Below are positions 18,906 through 26,827 of a DNA stretch of 36,992 bases, one piece after another (positions within the stretch are counted from its first letter, which is position 1; each line of letters opens with the position of its first letter). The stretch is from Gelidibacter salicanalis. GTDB lineage: Bacteria; Bacteroidota; Bacteroidia; Flavobacteriales; Flavobacteriaceae. The stretch is from contig NZ_JAEHJZ010000028.1 of assembly GCF_016469035.1 (NCBI RefSeq), forward strand, positions 1 to 36,992, in the 5' to 3' direction. The position numbers and the translations under genes were made by a program. The notes under the pieces were generated by a model. That model worked only from the letters and a program-made list of their open reading frames with translations, ran no database searches and was not told the origin of the DNA.

Positions 18906-19460
18906 ATGCACAAATCCATTATTTGTATTGCTCTATTGTCAATTTTATTAACCAGTTGTGGACAAGATCAAGATCCATTTTCAATCCAAAAACAAAACAT
19001 CGGCAGTTTGACTGATTCAACCCAAATTAAAGATTTAAAACGCATCTTTGAAAATGACTCCATTGTAAACTACATTGGTAGCGATGAATTTACAAGAGGC
19101 ATCAATACCATAGATATTTATGACAGCAAAGGTAGTGCCCTACTGAGTATGTCTCCGAATAAAAGAGCTGATTCTACTGCTATTTTCAGCAGTGTGCGCA
19201 TCTTAGACCCACGCTTTAAAACTGAAGAAGGGATTTCAACGGCCAGCACATTCAAAGACATTCAAGATGCCTATGAAATTTCGAAAATAGATAATCTTAT
19301 CAACTCTATTGTAGTCAGTGTTGACGACATTAATGCCGCCTTTACGATAGATAAACAAGAATTGCCGTCTAATCTACGTTTCGATAGAAATTTAAACATA
19401 GAAGCTTCTCAAATACCGGACAACGCTAAAATAAAATATTTTTTCATCCACTGGAATTAA
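18906..19460 (+). CDS. Lipoprotein of unknown function
   Basis: I do not recognise a family. The 184-residue product begins with a lipoprotein signal peptide, MHKSIICIALLSILLTSC, with a canonical lipobox LTSC (Cys18) followed by GQDQDPF. The mature part is hydrophilic with mixed alpha/beta character; residues 35-110 contain DSTQIKDLKRIFENDSIV and INTIDIYDSKGSALLS, which suggest a small beta-sheet domain. It lies 56 bases after the HerA-like gene and 17 bases before the YitT-like gene, so it is probably co-transcribed with both. The tight spacing is the only functional clue. Confidence 0.8.
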   Translation: MHKSIICIALLSILLTSCGQDQDPFSIQKQNIGSLTDSTQIKDLKRIFENDSIVNYIGSDEFTRGINTIDIYDSKGSALLSMSPNKRADSTAIFSSVRILDPRFKTEEGISTASTFKDIQDAYEISKIDNLINSIVVSVDDINAAFTIDKQELPSNLRFDRNLNIEASQIPDNAKIKYFFIHWN

Positions 19461-19477
19461 ACCACTAACACGACCTG

Positions 19478-20449
19478 ATGAGTTCATTTTTCTCTAAATT
19501 ACTAATTACGATTGCTCGAAGAAAACTTGAGTCAAAAAATTCATCCACCACAATAAGCAACAAACAAGTCCTTCCTTTAGCGCGTCGGATCAAAATTGAA
19601 ATCGCCCACGGCATTAAGGATTATATCTATGTTCTCATTGGCGTATTTTCAGCAGGTTTTGGTCTGAAAGGATTTTTATTGCCAAATCGGTTTATCGATG
19701 GAGGCGCTACAGGGATTTCCCTACTTTTGGAAAATATCACCCAAATTGATTTGAGTTATTTGTTAATCTTGGTCAATCTGCCTTTCTTAATTCTTGCAGC
19801 AAAAACATTCAACGTTAAGTTCGCACTAAGAAGCATTATATCCATTGCCATATTGGCACTGGTAGTACATTACGTAGAATATCCCACCATTACCGAAGAC
19901 CCTTTATTAATTGCAGTTTTTGGAGGTTTCTTTTTAGGATTGGGAATAGGATTGGCAATGCGAGGCGGCAGTGTTATTGATGGCACCGAAGTTTTGGCAA
20001 TTTGGCTGAGCAAAAAACTCTCCATCACCATTGGAGACGTTCTTCTATTAATCAATATCATTATCTTTTCATTTGGAGCGTATGTGTTATCCATTGAAAT
20101 TGCTCTTTACGCGATTCTAACCTATCTTTCTGCAGCAAAAACGGTTGACTTTGTGGTAGACGGAGTTGAAGAATATGTTGGCGTAACCATCATCTCAAAC
20201 AAACATGAGGAGCTTCGAAAAATGATTGTTGAAGAATTAAGACGTGCATGTACCATTTATGTTGGCAAGGGCGGATACGGTGGTCAGGAAGAAGCCTACA
20301 ACAAAGACATTATTTATACAGTAGTCACCAGGCTCGAACTAGCGAAACTTCACACTGAAATAGATAAAATTGATGCGAATGCGTTTATCATCATGGGGCT
20401 TGTAAAAGATATCAAAGGCGGGATGATTAAAAGGAAACCTATGAAATAA
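19478..20449 (+). CDS. YitT family membrane protein
   Basis: A 323-residue protein with a polytopic N-terminal half (five or six membrane segments between about residues 45 and 215) and a C-terminal cytosolic DUF2179 domain. Family signatures are FLLPNRFIDGGATGISLLL, GLGIGLAMRGGSVIDGTEVLAIWLSK and, in DUF2179, ACTIYVGKGGYGGQEEAYNKDIIYTVV. The first 40 residues form a basic, polar extension before the first helix. YitT proteins are common in Firmicutes and Bacteroidota and no substrate is established. Spacing of 17 bases from the upstream lipoprotein gene supports co-transcription. Confidence 0.88.
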   Translation: MSSFFSKLLITIARRKLESKNSSTTISNKQVLPLARRIKIEIAHGIKDYIYVLIGVFSAGFGLKGFLLPNRFIDGGATGISLLLENITQIDLSYLLILVNLPFLILAAKTFNVKFALRSIISIAILALVVHYVEYPTITEDPLLIAVFGGFFLGLGIGLAMRGGSVIDGTEVLAIWLSKKLSITIGDVLLLINIIIFSFGAYVLSIEIALYAILTYLSAAKTVDFVVDGVEEYVGVTIISNKHEELRKMIVEELRRACTIYVGKGGYGGQEEAYNKDIIYTVVTRLELAKLHTEIDKIDANAFIIMGLVKDIKGGMIKRKPMK

Positions 20450-20500
20450 TTCAGCTGACGGAAGATGGAGGATTGGTGATTGATGAAAAACATGCAAATT

Positions 20501-20595
20501 GAAGACGGAAGACCGATGACCGAAGACGGAAGAACGATGTACGTCAAGTGTAAACTGAAGACTGAAGACTGAGGACTGAAAACTGCCAACTAAAA
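20501..20595 (+). repeat. Heptanucleotide tandem array
   Basis: A degenerate array with 7-base period. The first block reads GAAGACG, GAAGACC, GATGACC, GAAGACG, GAAGAAC, GATGTAC (20501-20542). After an interruption the second reads ACTGAAG twice, ACTGAGG, ACTGAAA, ACTGCCA, ACTAAAA (20554-20595). It fills most of the 173-base gap between the YitT-like gene and the cupin gene. The same unit recurs on both sides of ffh. Confidence 0.85.
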
Positions 20596-20622
20596 ATGCG
20601 AACCTTATAAAATTGAAAATGT

Positions 20623-20991
20623 ATGTCAAATAAACCTTATACCATTCAAACGGCACCTTTTGTGGTTCCTACTACAGATGGAAAGATTATAAAAGAGCAT
20701 TTTGGAAGAGCTTCAGATGGTAACTCGCAACTGAGTATTGCCCATATGATTGCACCAGCGGGTTGGAGTGAGCCTTTTCAAACACCAGAGTTTGATGAGT
20801 ATACTTTCATTATAAGAGGTAAAAAACAATTTATTATTGACAGCGAGATGGTAATTTTATCTGCCGGCGAATCCATAAAAATACAAAAAAACACTCGCGT
20901 TCAATATTCCAACCCATATACTGAACCTTGCCATTATCTTGCAATTTGCCTTCCTGCATTTTCAATGGACCTCGTCAATAGAGAAGACTAA
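20623..20991 (+). CDS. Cupin domain protein
   Basis: A 122-residue single-domain cupin: HMIAPAGWSEPFQTPEFDEYTFIIRGKKQ corresponds to motif 1 and the segment after VILSAGESIKIQKNTRVQYSNP to motif 2. The usual HxH metal ligands of motif 1 are not present (QTPEFDEY at that place), so metal binding is doubtful or uses other residues. The function is unknown. It begins 28 bases after a heptanucleotide array and ends five bases before the alpha/beta hydrolase gene, so these two genes and possibly rluF form a rightward cluster. Confidence 0.82.
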   Translation: MSNKPYTIQTAPFVVPTTDGKIIKEHFGRASDGNSQLSIAHMIAPAGWSEPFQTPEFDEYTFIIRGKKQFIIDSEMVILSAGESIKIQKNTRVQYSNPYTEPCHYLAICLPAFSMDLVNRED

Positions 20992-20996
20992 TTCAT

Positions 20997-21836
20997 ATGG
21001 CAATGCTTAAGAAGGAAATTCTCATCAAATTAATCGGAAACTATTACAATGCGCTGAGCTATGTATCAAAACCTTATGCAGCAGATAAAGCGTTGTATTT
21101 ATTCATGAAACCACGCGCTGGAAAACTAAATGAGGAACAGTCTGATTTTTTAAATACTGCATTTCAAGAAGAACTGAAGTACCAAGATGACCACATTATG
21201 ACCTACCGATGGCCAGGGCCAGGACAAACCATTTTACTGACCCATGGCTGGGAAAGCAATTCGGCGCGTTGGAAAAGGTTAAGTATAGAGTTGAAGAAAA
21301 AAGGATACAATGTCATTGCCCTTGACGCTCCCGGGCATGGAAAATCAGGAAGCAAAATATTTAACGCCATTTTATATGCTGAATTTATTAATATTGTAGC
21401 AAAGCGTTTTTCTCCAGATATCATTATTGGCCATTCTGTGGGCGGCATGGCGTCAGCGCTTTTTCAACATAAGTACCAATTTGTCAACTTGAAAAAAATA
21501 ATTCTATTGGGAGCACCATCTGAATTTCAGGATGTCATGAAGCGTTATACAGACATGTTAGGCTATAACCACCGCATTGTTTCCCAATTGCAGCACACCA
21601 TTCATCAACGTTTTGGGAGTCCGGCAGACAGCTTTTCAACGTCCCGATTTCTCGAAACTATTGAATCTGAAGGATTGATCATTCACGATCAAGATGATCA
21701 TATCATTCCTTACAATGATGCCTTACTTCTCAAAAACAGTTTTAAGAACAGCCAGCTCATTACTACAAAAGGTTTGGGACATTCTTTAAACGACGCAACG
21801 GTTGCGGATTATATTTACGCTTTTATTGGTGCTTAA
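20997..21836 (+). CDS. Alpha/beta hydrolase
   Basis: A 279-residue cytosolic hydrolase of the alpha/beta fold; the substrate is unknown. The oxyanion-region motif LTHGWESNSARWKRL is at about residues 81-95, DAPGHGKSG at 110-118, and the nucleophile elbow GHSVGG at 145-150 with Ser147. The acid is the Asp of HDQDDHIIPY and the catalytic histidine lies in KGLGHSLND near the end. No signal peptide. ATG 20997 is five bases past the cupin stop codon; a second ATG two codons later is possible. Its last bases contain the promoter region of rluF. Confidence 0.9.
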   Translation: MAMLKKEILIKLIGNYYNALSYVSKPYAADKALYLFMKPRAGKLNEEQSDFLNTAFQEELKYQDDHIMTYRWPGPGQTILLTHGWESNSARWKRLSIELKKKGYNVIALDAPGHGKSGSKIFNAILYAEFINIVAKRFSPDIIIGHSVGGMASALFQHKYQFVNLKKIILLGAPSEFQDVMKRYTDMLGYNHRIVSQLQHTIHQRFGSPADSFSTSRFLETIESEGLIIHDQDDHIIPYNDALLLKNSFKNSQLITTKGLGHSLNDATVADYIYAFIGA

Positions 21837-21850
21837 AACCATTATATTTG
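21820..21850 (+). promoter_or_regulatory. Promoter of rluF, implying a leaderless mRNA
   Basis: CTTT (21820-21823), a 19-base spacer and TATATTTG (21843-21850). The rluF ATG begins at 21855, four bases after the -7 element, so a start site at normal distance would fall at or within the start codon. The -33 part lies inside the upstream hydrolase gene. Confidence 0.5.
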
Positions 21851-21854
21851 TGGC

Positions 21855-22616
21855 ATGGAAGAAAATCTAAAACGTATCAATAAATTTTTAAGTGAAGTTG
21901 GGTATTGCTCACGTCGTGAAGCGGACAGACTCATTGAGGCAGGACGTGTTACCATTAACGGGAAAGTTCCTGAAATGGGTACGAAAATTTCAGAAAATGA
22001 CGTTGTTCATGTTGATGGCAAACCTATAAAAGACACCAAAGAAGGATTTGTCTATTTAGCCTTTAACAAGCCTATAGGCATTGTGTGTACTACTGACACT
22101 CGAGTAGAGAAGGACAATATTATTGATTACATAAAATATCCAAAACGCATCTTCCCTATTGGCCGTTTAGACAAACCAAGTGAGGGCTTAATTTTAATGA
22201 CTGATGATGGCGATATTGTCAATAAAATTTTAAGAGCCAGCAATAACCACGAAAAGGAATATATTGTAACGGTTGATAAACCAATCTCCCAAACGTTTAT
22301 TGAGCGCATGTCTAATGGGGTACCTATTTTGGATACGGTGAGCAAAAAGTGTAAAGTTGAGAAATTGAGTACTTATGAATTCAGAATTATTTTGACTCAA
22401 GGATTGAACAGACAAATTCGAAGAATGTGTGAATATTTGGATTATGAAGTTGAAGCTTTACAGCGCATTCGGATCATGAATATAAAGTTAGATATGCCCG
22501 TTGGTACGTATCGCGAATTGACTGAAAATGAGTTTAAAAATTTAAACTTGCTTTTAGAGGACTCTTCAAAAAGCATTCAGGAACCATATTCTCCAACCCA
22601 TAGAAAAAGAAAATAA
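21855..22616 (+). CDS. rluF: 23S rRNA pseudouridine synthase RluF
   Basis: Converts uridine to pseudouridine in 23S rRNA (position 2604 in E. coli, where RluF can also act on tRNA-Tyr). The 253-residue chain has an N-terminal S4 RNA-binding domain (RINKFLSEVGYCSRREADRLIEAG, residues 8-30) and the RsuA-type catalytic domain with FPIGRLDKPSEGLIL (catalytic Asp106), NHEKEYIVTVDKPI, GVPILDTVSKKCKVEK and GLNRQIRRMCEYLDYEV. Similarity along the whole length favours RluF over RluB or RsuA. The C-terminal tail SPTHRKRK is basic. The stop codon lies within the left edge of a 244-bp repeat. Confidence 0.92.
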   Translation: MEENLKRINKFLSEVGYCSRREADRLIEAGRVTINGKVPEMGTKISENDVVHVDGKPIKDTKEGFVYLAFNKPIGIVCTTDTRVEKDNIIDYIKYPKRIFPIGRLDKPSEGLILMTDDGDIVNKILRASNNHEKEYIVTVDKPISQTFIERMSNGVPILDTVSKKCKVEKLSTYEFRIILTQGLNRQIRRMCEYLDYEVEALQRIRIMNIKLDMPVGTYRELTENEFKNLNLLLEDSSKSIQEPYSPTHRKRK

Positions 22617-22855
22617 ACCACCATGGATTGGAAATCCATAGTTTTAAACAAAAGAATGAAATTCTTTTCTGAAAATAGTTTGTCATTCCGAATGAGGTAC
22701 GAAGAGAAATCATATTATTATAAGATTTCTCGTCACTCGTTCCTCGCTCTGTCGAAATGACAACATTCTCTTAAATGTTTATATAAACTAAAGTAACTGC
22801 ACTGAATCCCGATAGCTATCGGGAGCAGGGTTTTAACCTTTAACTAGATAATAAA
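22612..22855 (+). repeat. Multi-hairpin dispersed repeat, copy 1
   Basis: A 244-base element nearly identical to 35847-36090, same orientation. It contains four hairpins in order: ATGGATT/AATCCAT (22623-22639), AAAAGAAT/ATTCTTTT (22650-22668), an imperfect 84-base inverted repeat bounded by TTGTCATTCCGA and TCGAAATGACAA (22680-22763), and TCCCGATAGCTATCGGGA (near 22807-22824) nested in CTGC...GCAG. AATAAA occurs at both edges. It has no coding capacity and resembles a non-autonomous element or a structured intergenic repeat. It fills most of the 341-base gap after rluF; the rest of the gap shows nothing else. Confidence 0.88.
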
Positions 22856-22957
22856 TATTTTTTGTAGTTTTACGTTCTTTATTTTCTTTAAGTTTAACAA
22901 AATCGACAATTAATTAGTATTAAAATTAAACCAAACAAACCTTAAAAAATAACTTTT

Positions 22958-23143
22958 ATGATTAAAATCTTAGCATTAATCTTGACCATTGGCGGCATGA
23001 TCGCCTTAATTTTAGGCGTATTGGGAATCTTCGGAAATAACTTTACGCAATTGAACGCTTGGGCACTCGCCATACTTGGAGGCGTATTCTTTATAGCAGG
23101 AGTCTCCATGTTGAAATATAGAAAAGACGAACCCGCAGCATAA
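22958..23143 (+). CDS. Small two-helix membrane protein
   Basis: A 61-residue protein made of two hydrophobic helices (about residues 2-26 and 33-52) joined by GNNFTQLNA and ending in a charged tail KYRKDEPAA. Helix packing by small residues (GGMIALILGVLGIFG) is evident. I know no function for it; similar tiny membrane proteins are common in flavobacteria. The stop codon is three bases before the VOC-family gene, so the pair should be co-transcribed from the gap that follows repeat copy 1. Confidence 0.75.
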   Translation: MIKILALILTIGGMIALILGVLGIFGNNFTQLNAWALAILGGVFFIAGVSMLKYRKDEPAA

Positions 23144-23146
23144 ATA

Positions 23147-23572
23147 ATGACTTCAAAACTATCACCATTTCATATTGCTATTCCTGTTCACAATCTTGAG
23201 GAATGCAGAATGTTTTACCGAGACACTTTAAATTGTGAAGAAGGCAGAAGTTCAGACCATTGGGTAGACTTTAATTTTTTTGGTCACCAATTGGTTATCC
23301 ATTATAAAGCACAATCTGCTGAAGATACCCACACCAACACTGTTGATGGTAAAAGCGTACCGGTGCCACACTATGGCGTAGTCTTGCCCTGGAACGCATT
23401 TCACGATTTTGCAAAAAGTTTATCAAACAAAGGTGTAAGCTTCTTTATTGAACCCTATATCCGTTTTGAAGGTCAGGTAGGAGAACAAGCGACGATGTTT
23501 TTCAAAGATCCAGCAGGAAACGCTTTAGAATTTAAAGCGTTTAAGGATATGACGCAATTATTTGCCAAATAA
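23147..23572 (+). CDS. VOC superfamily (glyoxalase-like) protein
   Basis: A 141-residue protein of the vicinal oxygen chelate fold, the group that includes glyoxalase I, dioxygenases and fosfomycin/bleomycin resistance proteins. It opens with [25 protein letters not shown] (first metal-ligand position His) and ends with [22 protein letters not shown] (Glu ligand). The central HQLVIHYK and HYGVVLPW contain further ligand-position histidines. The substrate cannot be told from the sequence. The gene follows the small membrane protein after three bases and ends before the bidirectional terminator at 23596-23631. Confidence 0.85.
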   Translation: MTSKLSPFHIAIPVHNLEECRMFYRDTLNCEEGRSSDHWVDFNFFGHQLVIHYKAQSAEDTHTNTVDGKSVPVPHYGVVLPWNAFHDFAKSLSNKGVSFFIEPYIRFEGQVGEQATMFFKDPAGNALEFKAFKDMTQLFAK

Positions 23573-23595
23573 TCTTCAGTAACTGAAAGCATCAG

Positions 23596-23631
23596 AATAG
23601 ACCTAAAACTTTTTTTTGGGTCTATTTTTTT
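23596..23631. terminator. Bidirectional terminator between convergent genes
   Basis: AATAGACC (23596-23603) pairs with GGTCTATT (23619-23626); the stem extends through a T-G wobble and AAAA/TTTT. Rightward it ends in a T-run interrupted by one G. It also contains the stop codon of the leftward YwaF-like gene (23622-23624). Confidence 0.8.
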
Positions 23632-24356
23632 GTTTTAGAACGTCTTTGTACTAGATAAAATGGTAAGTAGATGATTAAGAAATACGGAATTAGAATAAGC
23701 TGCACGACAATGATATACAGCGGCCATTCTCCAAAATAATCTAATAAAGATGCAGACTTCGGTTTTTCATTCAAATAAAAGTAATTGGCGTTCAAAAGAT
23801 AATTAGTCACAACCATCAGCACTACATAAACCTGAAGCGCAAAAATAGATTTAAAGATACTTTTGAAATTAGGTGCCATCTTGAACACCAACGTGGCGTA
23901 GAATATAATTGTCAAAAGTCCTAAATGCACTGCCCAATATCTGAAGTAATTGAAGGTCGGAAAACCAGTAGCTATATCTGGTGTAATAATGGCCTGAACT
24001 GTGCCTGCAATAATCCAAAACACCAAAATTTCATACATCCAGTACTTTCGGAAATGCGTAAATACAGGCATTAAAATTGCCAAAAGACTGCACAAATACA
24101 AGGGCAAATCGTTCTGGATATTATAAGTTCCCAAACTATATTGATGCAGGTGAAAACTAATAACCGTCAAAGACATCCCAACGGCCAAAACATGGATTAA
24201 GAACTCCTGCTGTTGTTTGTTCAGCTTCTGTCTGGCATAAACTATCAAACCGCTTCCAAGTAGGAGCCCAATAAGCACCGGCATCCAGTGCTCGACGCTT
24301 CCAATAACAACCCTTTCAAGAACCAAGGGCACCATAGAAAGCATTAAAGTGATCAT
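23622..24356 (-). CDS. YwaF/TIGR02206 family integral membrane protein
   Basis: A 244-residue polytopic membrane protein with about seven hydrophobic segments. It matches my recollection of the TIGR02206/YwaF group by its size, the HLHQYSLGTYNIQNDLPLYLCSL segment in the third loop and helix, and the FRYWAVHLGLLTIIFYA block. The family's function is unknown. A basic C-terminus (YLVQRRSKTKK) suggests a cytosolic tail. Its start is 12 bases after the folD stop codon, so it is probably the second gene of a folD transcript; a functional link to folate is not implied. Confidence 0.8.
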   Translation of the reverse strand: MITLMLSMVPLVLERVVIGSVEHWMPVLIGLLLGSGLIVYARQKLNKQQQEFLIHVLAVGMSLTVISFHLHQYSLGTYNIQNDLPLYLCSLLAILMPVFTHFRKYWMYEILVFWIIAGTVQAIITPDIATGFPTFNYFRYWAVHLGLLTIIFYATLVFKMAPNFKSIFKSIFALQVYVVLMVVTNYLLNANYFYLNEKPKSASLLDYFGEWPLYIIVVQLILIPYFLIIYLPFYLVQRRSKTKK

Positions 24357-24368
24357 AAGCTGAGAGAC

Positions 24369-25247
24369 TTATTTCATTTGACGTTCTCTCGCCAATAGTG
24401 TATTTTTAAGTAACATGGCAATGGTCATTGGTCCTACACCACCAGGAACAGGCGTAATAAAACTCGCCTTTTTACTGACGTTTTCAAAATCGACATCGCC
24501 CGTTATGCGGTATCCTTTTTCTGTAGAATCATCTGGTACTCTCGTGATCCCCACATCAATAATCACCACATCATCTTTAACCATTTCAGCCTTTAAAAAA
24601 TTCGGAACGCCCAATGCAGAAATAATAATATCTGCTTGGGAAGTGATTTGGGTGATGTTTTTAGTGTGACTATGCGTTAAGGTTACAGTTGAGTTTCCCG
24701 GAAAGCCTTTTCTACCCATCAAAATACTCATCGGGCGTCCAACAATATGACTACGGCCAATAACAACCGTATGTTTTCCTTGCGTATCTACACCGTATCT
24801 ATCCAACAATTCCAAGATCCCAAAAGGTGTTGCTGGAATAAAAGTGGACATATCTAATGCCATCCTTCCAAAATTCATCGGATGAAAACCGTCTACATCT
24901 TTATCAGGATTGACTGCCAAGAGGACTTTTTGAGTGTCAATTTGTTTTGGCAATGGCAATTGTATGATAAAACCATCGATATCAGGGTTGTTATTCAATT
25001 CGTGAATTTTATCCAACAATTCTACTTCACTTGTAGTGTTGGATAAACGGACCATAGTAGAGTCAAATCCAACCCGTTCACAAGCACGGACTTTACTGGC
25101 TACATAAGTCAAACTGGCGCCATCATTTCCTACTATAATGGCAGCAAGATGAGGCACTTTTTCGCCATTGGCCTTCATTTTCTTTACTTCTTCAGCAATT
25201 TCATTTTTAATGTCGTTGCTTACTTTTTTCCCGTCTAGTAGAACCAT
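24369..25247 (-). CDS. folD: Bifunctional methylene-THF dehydrogenase/cyclohydrolase
   Basis: Interconverts methylene-, methenyl- and formyl-tetrahydrofolate for one-carbon metabolism. The 292-residue length is normal. Visible signatures are the YVASKVRACERVGF catalytic region (Tyr and Lys of YxxxK), QLPLPKQIDTQKVL, NPDKDVDGFHPMNFGRM, the NADP-binding GRSHIVGRPMSILM, and the C-terminal TPVPGGVGPMTIAMLL. ATG 25247 (MVLLDGKKVSNDIK) is the standard start. It is followed closely by the YwaF-like gene. I could not identify a promoter in the 145-base gap, part of which is a heptanucleotide array. Confidence 0.96.
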   Translation of the reverse strand: MVLLDGKKVSNDIKNEIAEEVKKMKANGEKVPHLAAIIVGNDGASLTYVASKVRACERVGFDSTMVRLSNTTSEVELLDKIHELNNNPDIDGFIIQLPLPKQIDTQKVLLAVNPDKDVDGFHPMNFGRMALDMSTFIPATPFGILELLDRYGVDTQGKHTVVIGRSHIVGRPMSILMGRKGFPGNSTVTLTHSHTKNITQITSQADIIISALGVPNFLKAEMVKDDVVIIDVGITRVPDDSTEKGYRITGDVDFENVSKKASFITPVPGGVGPMTIAMLLKNTLLARERQMK

Positions 25248-25342
25248 TCTTGTATTTTATTATTATCCACGGCTACACGAACTAACTATCCGCAGAGACG
25301 CACATTTCTATTTATTATTATTTCTATTATGACAGACGCTTT

Positions 25343-25398
25343 ACTGAAGACCGCCACCTGAGAACTGCCAACTGAGAACTGCCAACTGATAACTATTT
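25343..25398 (-). repeat. Heptanucleotide tandem array at the 3' end of ffh
   Basis: On the + strand the units are ACTGAAG, ACCGCCA, CCTGAGA, ACTGCCA, ACTGAGA, ACTGCCA, ACTGATA, ACTATTT, an uninterrupted 7-base period. The last unit includes the ffh stop codon (25393-25395). The units are the same type as at 20554-20595. Confidence 0.85.
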
Positions 25399-26721
25399 CA
25401 TATTTTTCATAGCCTGCATCATGGCCTTTCCTTTGCCACCTTGCATCATCTTCATCATCTTGCTCATTTGGTCAAATTGTTTTAAAAGCTGATTCACTTC
25501 TTGTACGGAAGTCCCTGAACCTTTTCCAATACGTTTTTTTCTAGTGGCATTAATAACCGATGGATTGGTTCTTTCCAATGGCGTCATCGAATGGATAATT
25601 GCTTCAATGCCTTTAAAGGCATCATCATCAATATCAATATCTTTCATCATTTTTCCAGCACCAGGAATCATACCCATAAGGTCTTTCATGTTCCCCATCT
25701 TTTTGATCTGCTGAATTTGGGTCAGGAAATCGTCAAAACCAAATTGATTTTTAGCGATTTTCTTCTGAAGTTTACGGGCTTCCTCTTCATCAAACTGCTC
25801 TTGAGCACGTTCAACAAGAGACACCACATCTCCCATCCCCAAAATACGATCAGCCATACGGGATGGATAGAACACGTCTATAGCTTCCATTTTCTCACCT
25901 GTACCAATAAACTTGATCGGTTTATTGACTACAGATTTAATTGAAATAGCGGCACCACCACGAGTATCACCATCTAATTTGGTAAGAATAACACCGTCAA
26001 AATTTAAGATGTCATTAAAGGCTTTTGCAGTGTTAACCGCATCCTGCCCCGTCATGGCATCAACAACAAATAATGTTTCTTGTGGCTGAATGGCTTCATG
26101 AATATTAGCAATCTCTTTCATCATGGCCTCATCAATAGCCAAACGACCCGCGGTATCAATAATTACCACATTGTGTCCATTGGCTTTAGCGTGGGCAATA
26201 CCGGCTTTTGCAATAGCTACAGGATCATTATTTCCTTTATCACTATATACCTCAACGTTAATCTGATCTCCTACAACATGTAATTGATCAACCGCAGCAG
26301 GACGGTACACATCACAGGCTACCAATAAAGGTTTTTTGGTTTTTTTATTTTTAAGGTAGTTCGCCAGTTTTCCAGAAAAGGTTGTTTTACCCGACCCTTG
26401 TAAACCAGACATCAAAATTACACTTGGGTTACCTGAAAGGTTAAGACCTTCAGCGTCACCACCCATAAGCTCCGTCAGTTCATCCTTGACCAACTTTACC
26501 ATCAATTGTCCTGGCTGTAATGATGTCAATACATCTTGACCCAACGCTTTCTCCTTTACCGTGTTGGTAAATTCCTTGGCAATTTTAAAGTTAACATCGG
26601 CATCCAGCAATGCTCTACGCACCTCTTTTAAGGTTTCAGCAACATTGACTTCAGTAATGCTTCCATGTCCTTTTAAGACGTGTAAGGCTTTATCTAACTT
26701 TTCACTTAAATTATTAAACAT
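25393..26721 (-). CDS. ffh: Signal recognition particle protein Ffh
   Basis: The SRP54 GTPase that binds signal sequences of nascent membrane proteins and delivers them with its receptor FtsY to SecYEG; essential. The 442 residues comprise the N domain (1-90), the GTPase G domain with GLQGSGKTTFSGKLA, DVYRPAAVDQL, DTAGRL and TKLDGDTRGGA, and the methionine-rich M domain from about 300, ending MMKMMQGGKGKAMMQAMKNMK. The 4.5S RNA gene is not in the window. A promoter candidate lies at 26779-26786. Both the leader and the stop-codon region carry heptanucleotide repeats. The start at 26721 gives the conserved MFNNLSEKLDKALHVLKG. Confidence 0.98.
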   Translation of the reverse strand: MFNNLSEKLDKALHVLKGHGSITEVNVAETLKEVRRALLDADVNFKIAKEFTNTVKEKALGQDVLTSLQPGQLMVKLVKDELTELMGGDAEGLNLSGNPSVILMSGLQGSGKTTFSGKLANYLKNKKTKKPLLVACDVYRPAAVDQLHVVGDQINVEVYSDKGNNDPVAIAKAGIAHAKANGHNVVIIDTAGRLAIDEAMMKEIANIHEAIQPQETLFVVDAMTGQDAVNTAKAFNDILNFDGVILTKLDGDTRGGAAISIKSVVNKPIKFIGTGEKMEAIDVFYPSRMADRILGMGDVVSLVERAQEQFDEEEARKLQKKIAKNQFGFDDFLTQIQQIKKMGNMKDLMGMIPGAGKMMKDIDIDDDAFKGIEAIIHSMTPLERTNPSVINATRKKRIGKGSGTSVQEVNQLLKQFDQMSKMMKMMQGGKGKAMMQAMKNMK

Positions 26722-26725
26722 AGGG

Positions 26726-26746
26726 TTTCAGTGTTCAGTTTGCAGT
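26726..26746 (-). repeat. Three heptanucleotide units in the ffh leader
   Basis: Read leftward: ACTGCAA, ACTGAAC, ACTGAAA, ending four bases before the ATG. They match the array type at 20554-20595 and 25343-25398. They occupy the position where a ribosome would contact the mRNA. Confidence 0.7.
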
Positions 26747-26778
26747 TATAAAAACCGCAAAAATTAAATTTTGAGTTG

Positions 26779-26786
26779 CAAATTTA
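26779..26786 (-). promoter_or_regulatory. Possible -7 element for ffh
   Basis: TAAATTTG read leftward fits TAnnTTTG; T-rich sequence (TTTTA) lies about 20 bases upstream as a weak -33. The expected leader is about 50 bases and includes the heptanucleotide units. Confidence 0.45.
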
Positions 26787-26827
26787 CAATTTTGATGTCT
26801 ATTTATAAAACCTAAGGGCTGAATAAA

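Noticed and set aside
20339-20656. Minus-strand open frame of 105 codons covering the end of the YitT-like gene and the following gap
   Set aside because: Its middle (SSVFGHRSSVFNLH and similar) is just the translation of the heptanucleotide array, and the rest is antisense to yitT and the cupin gene start.
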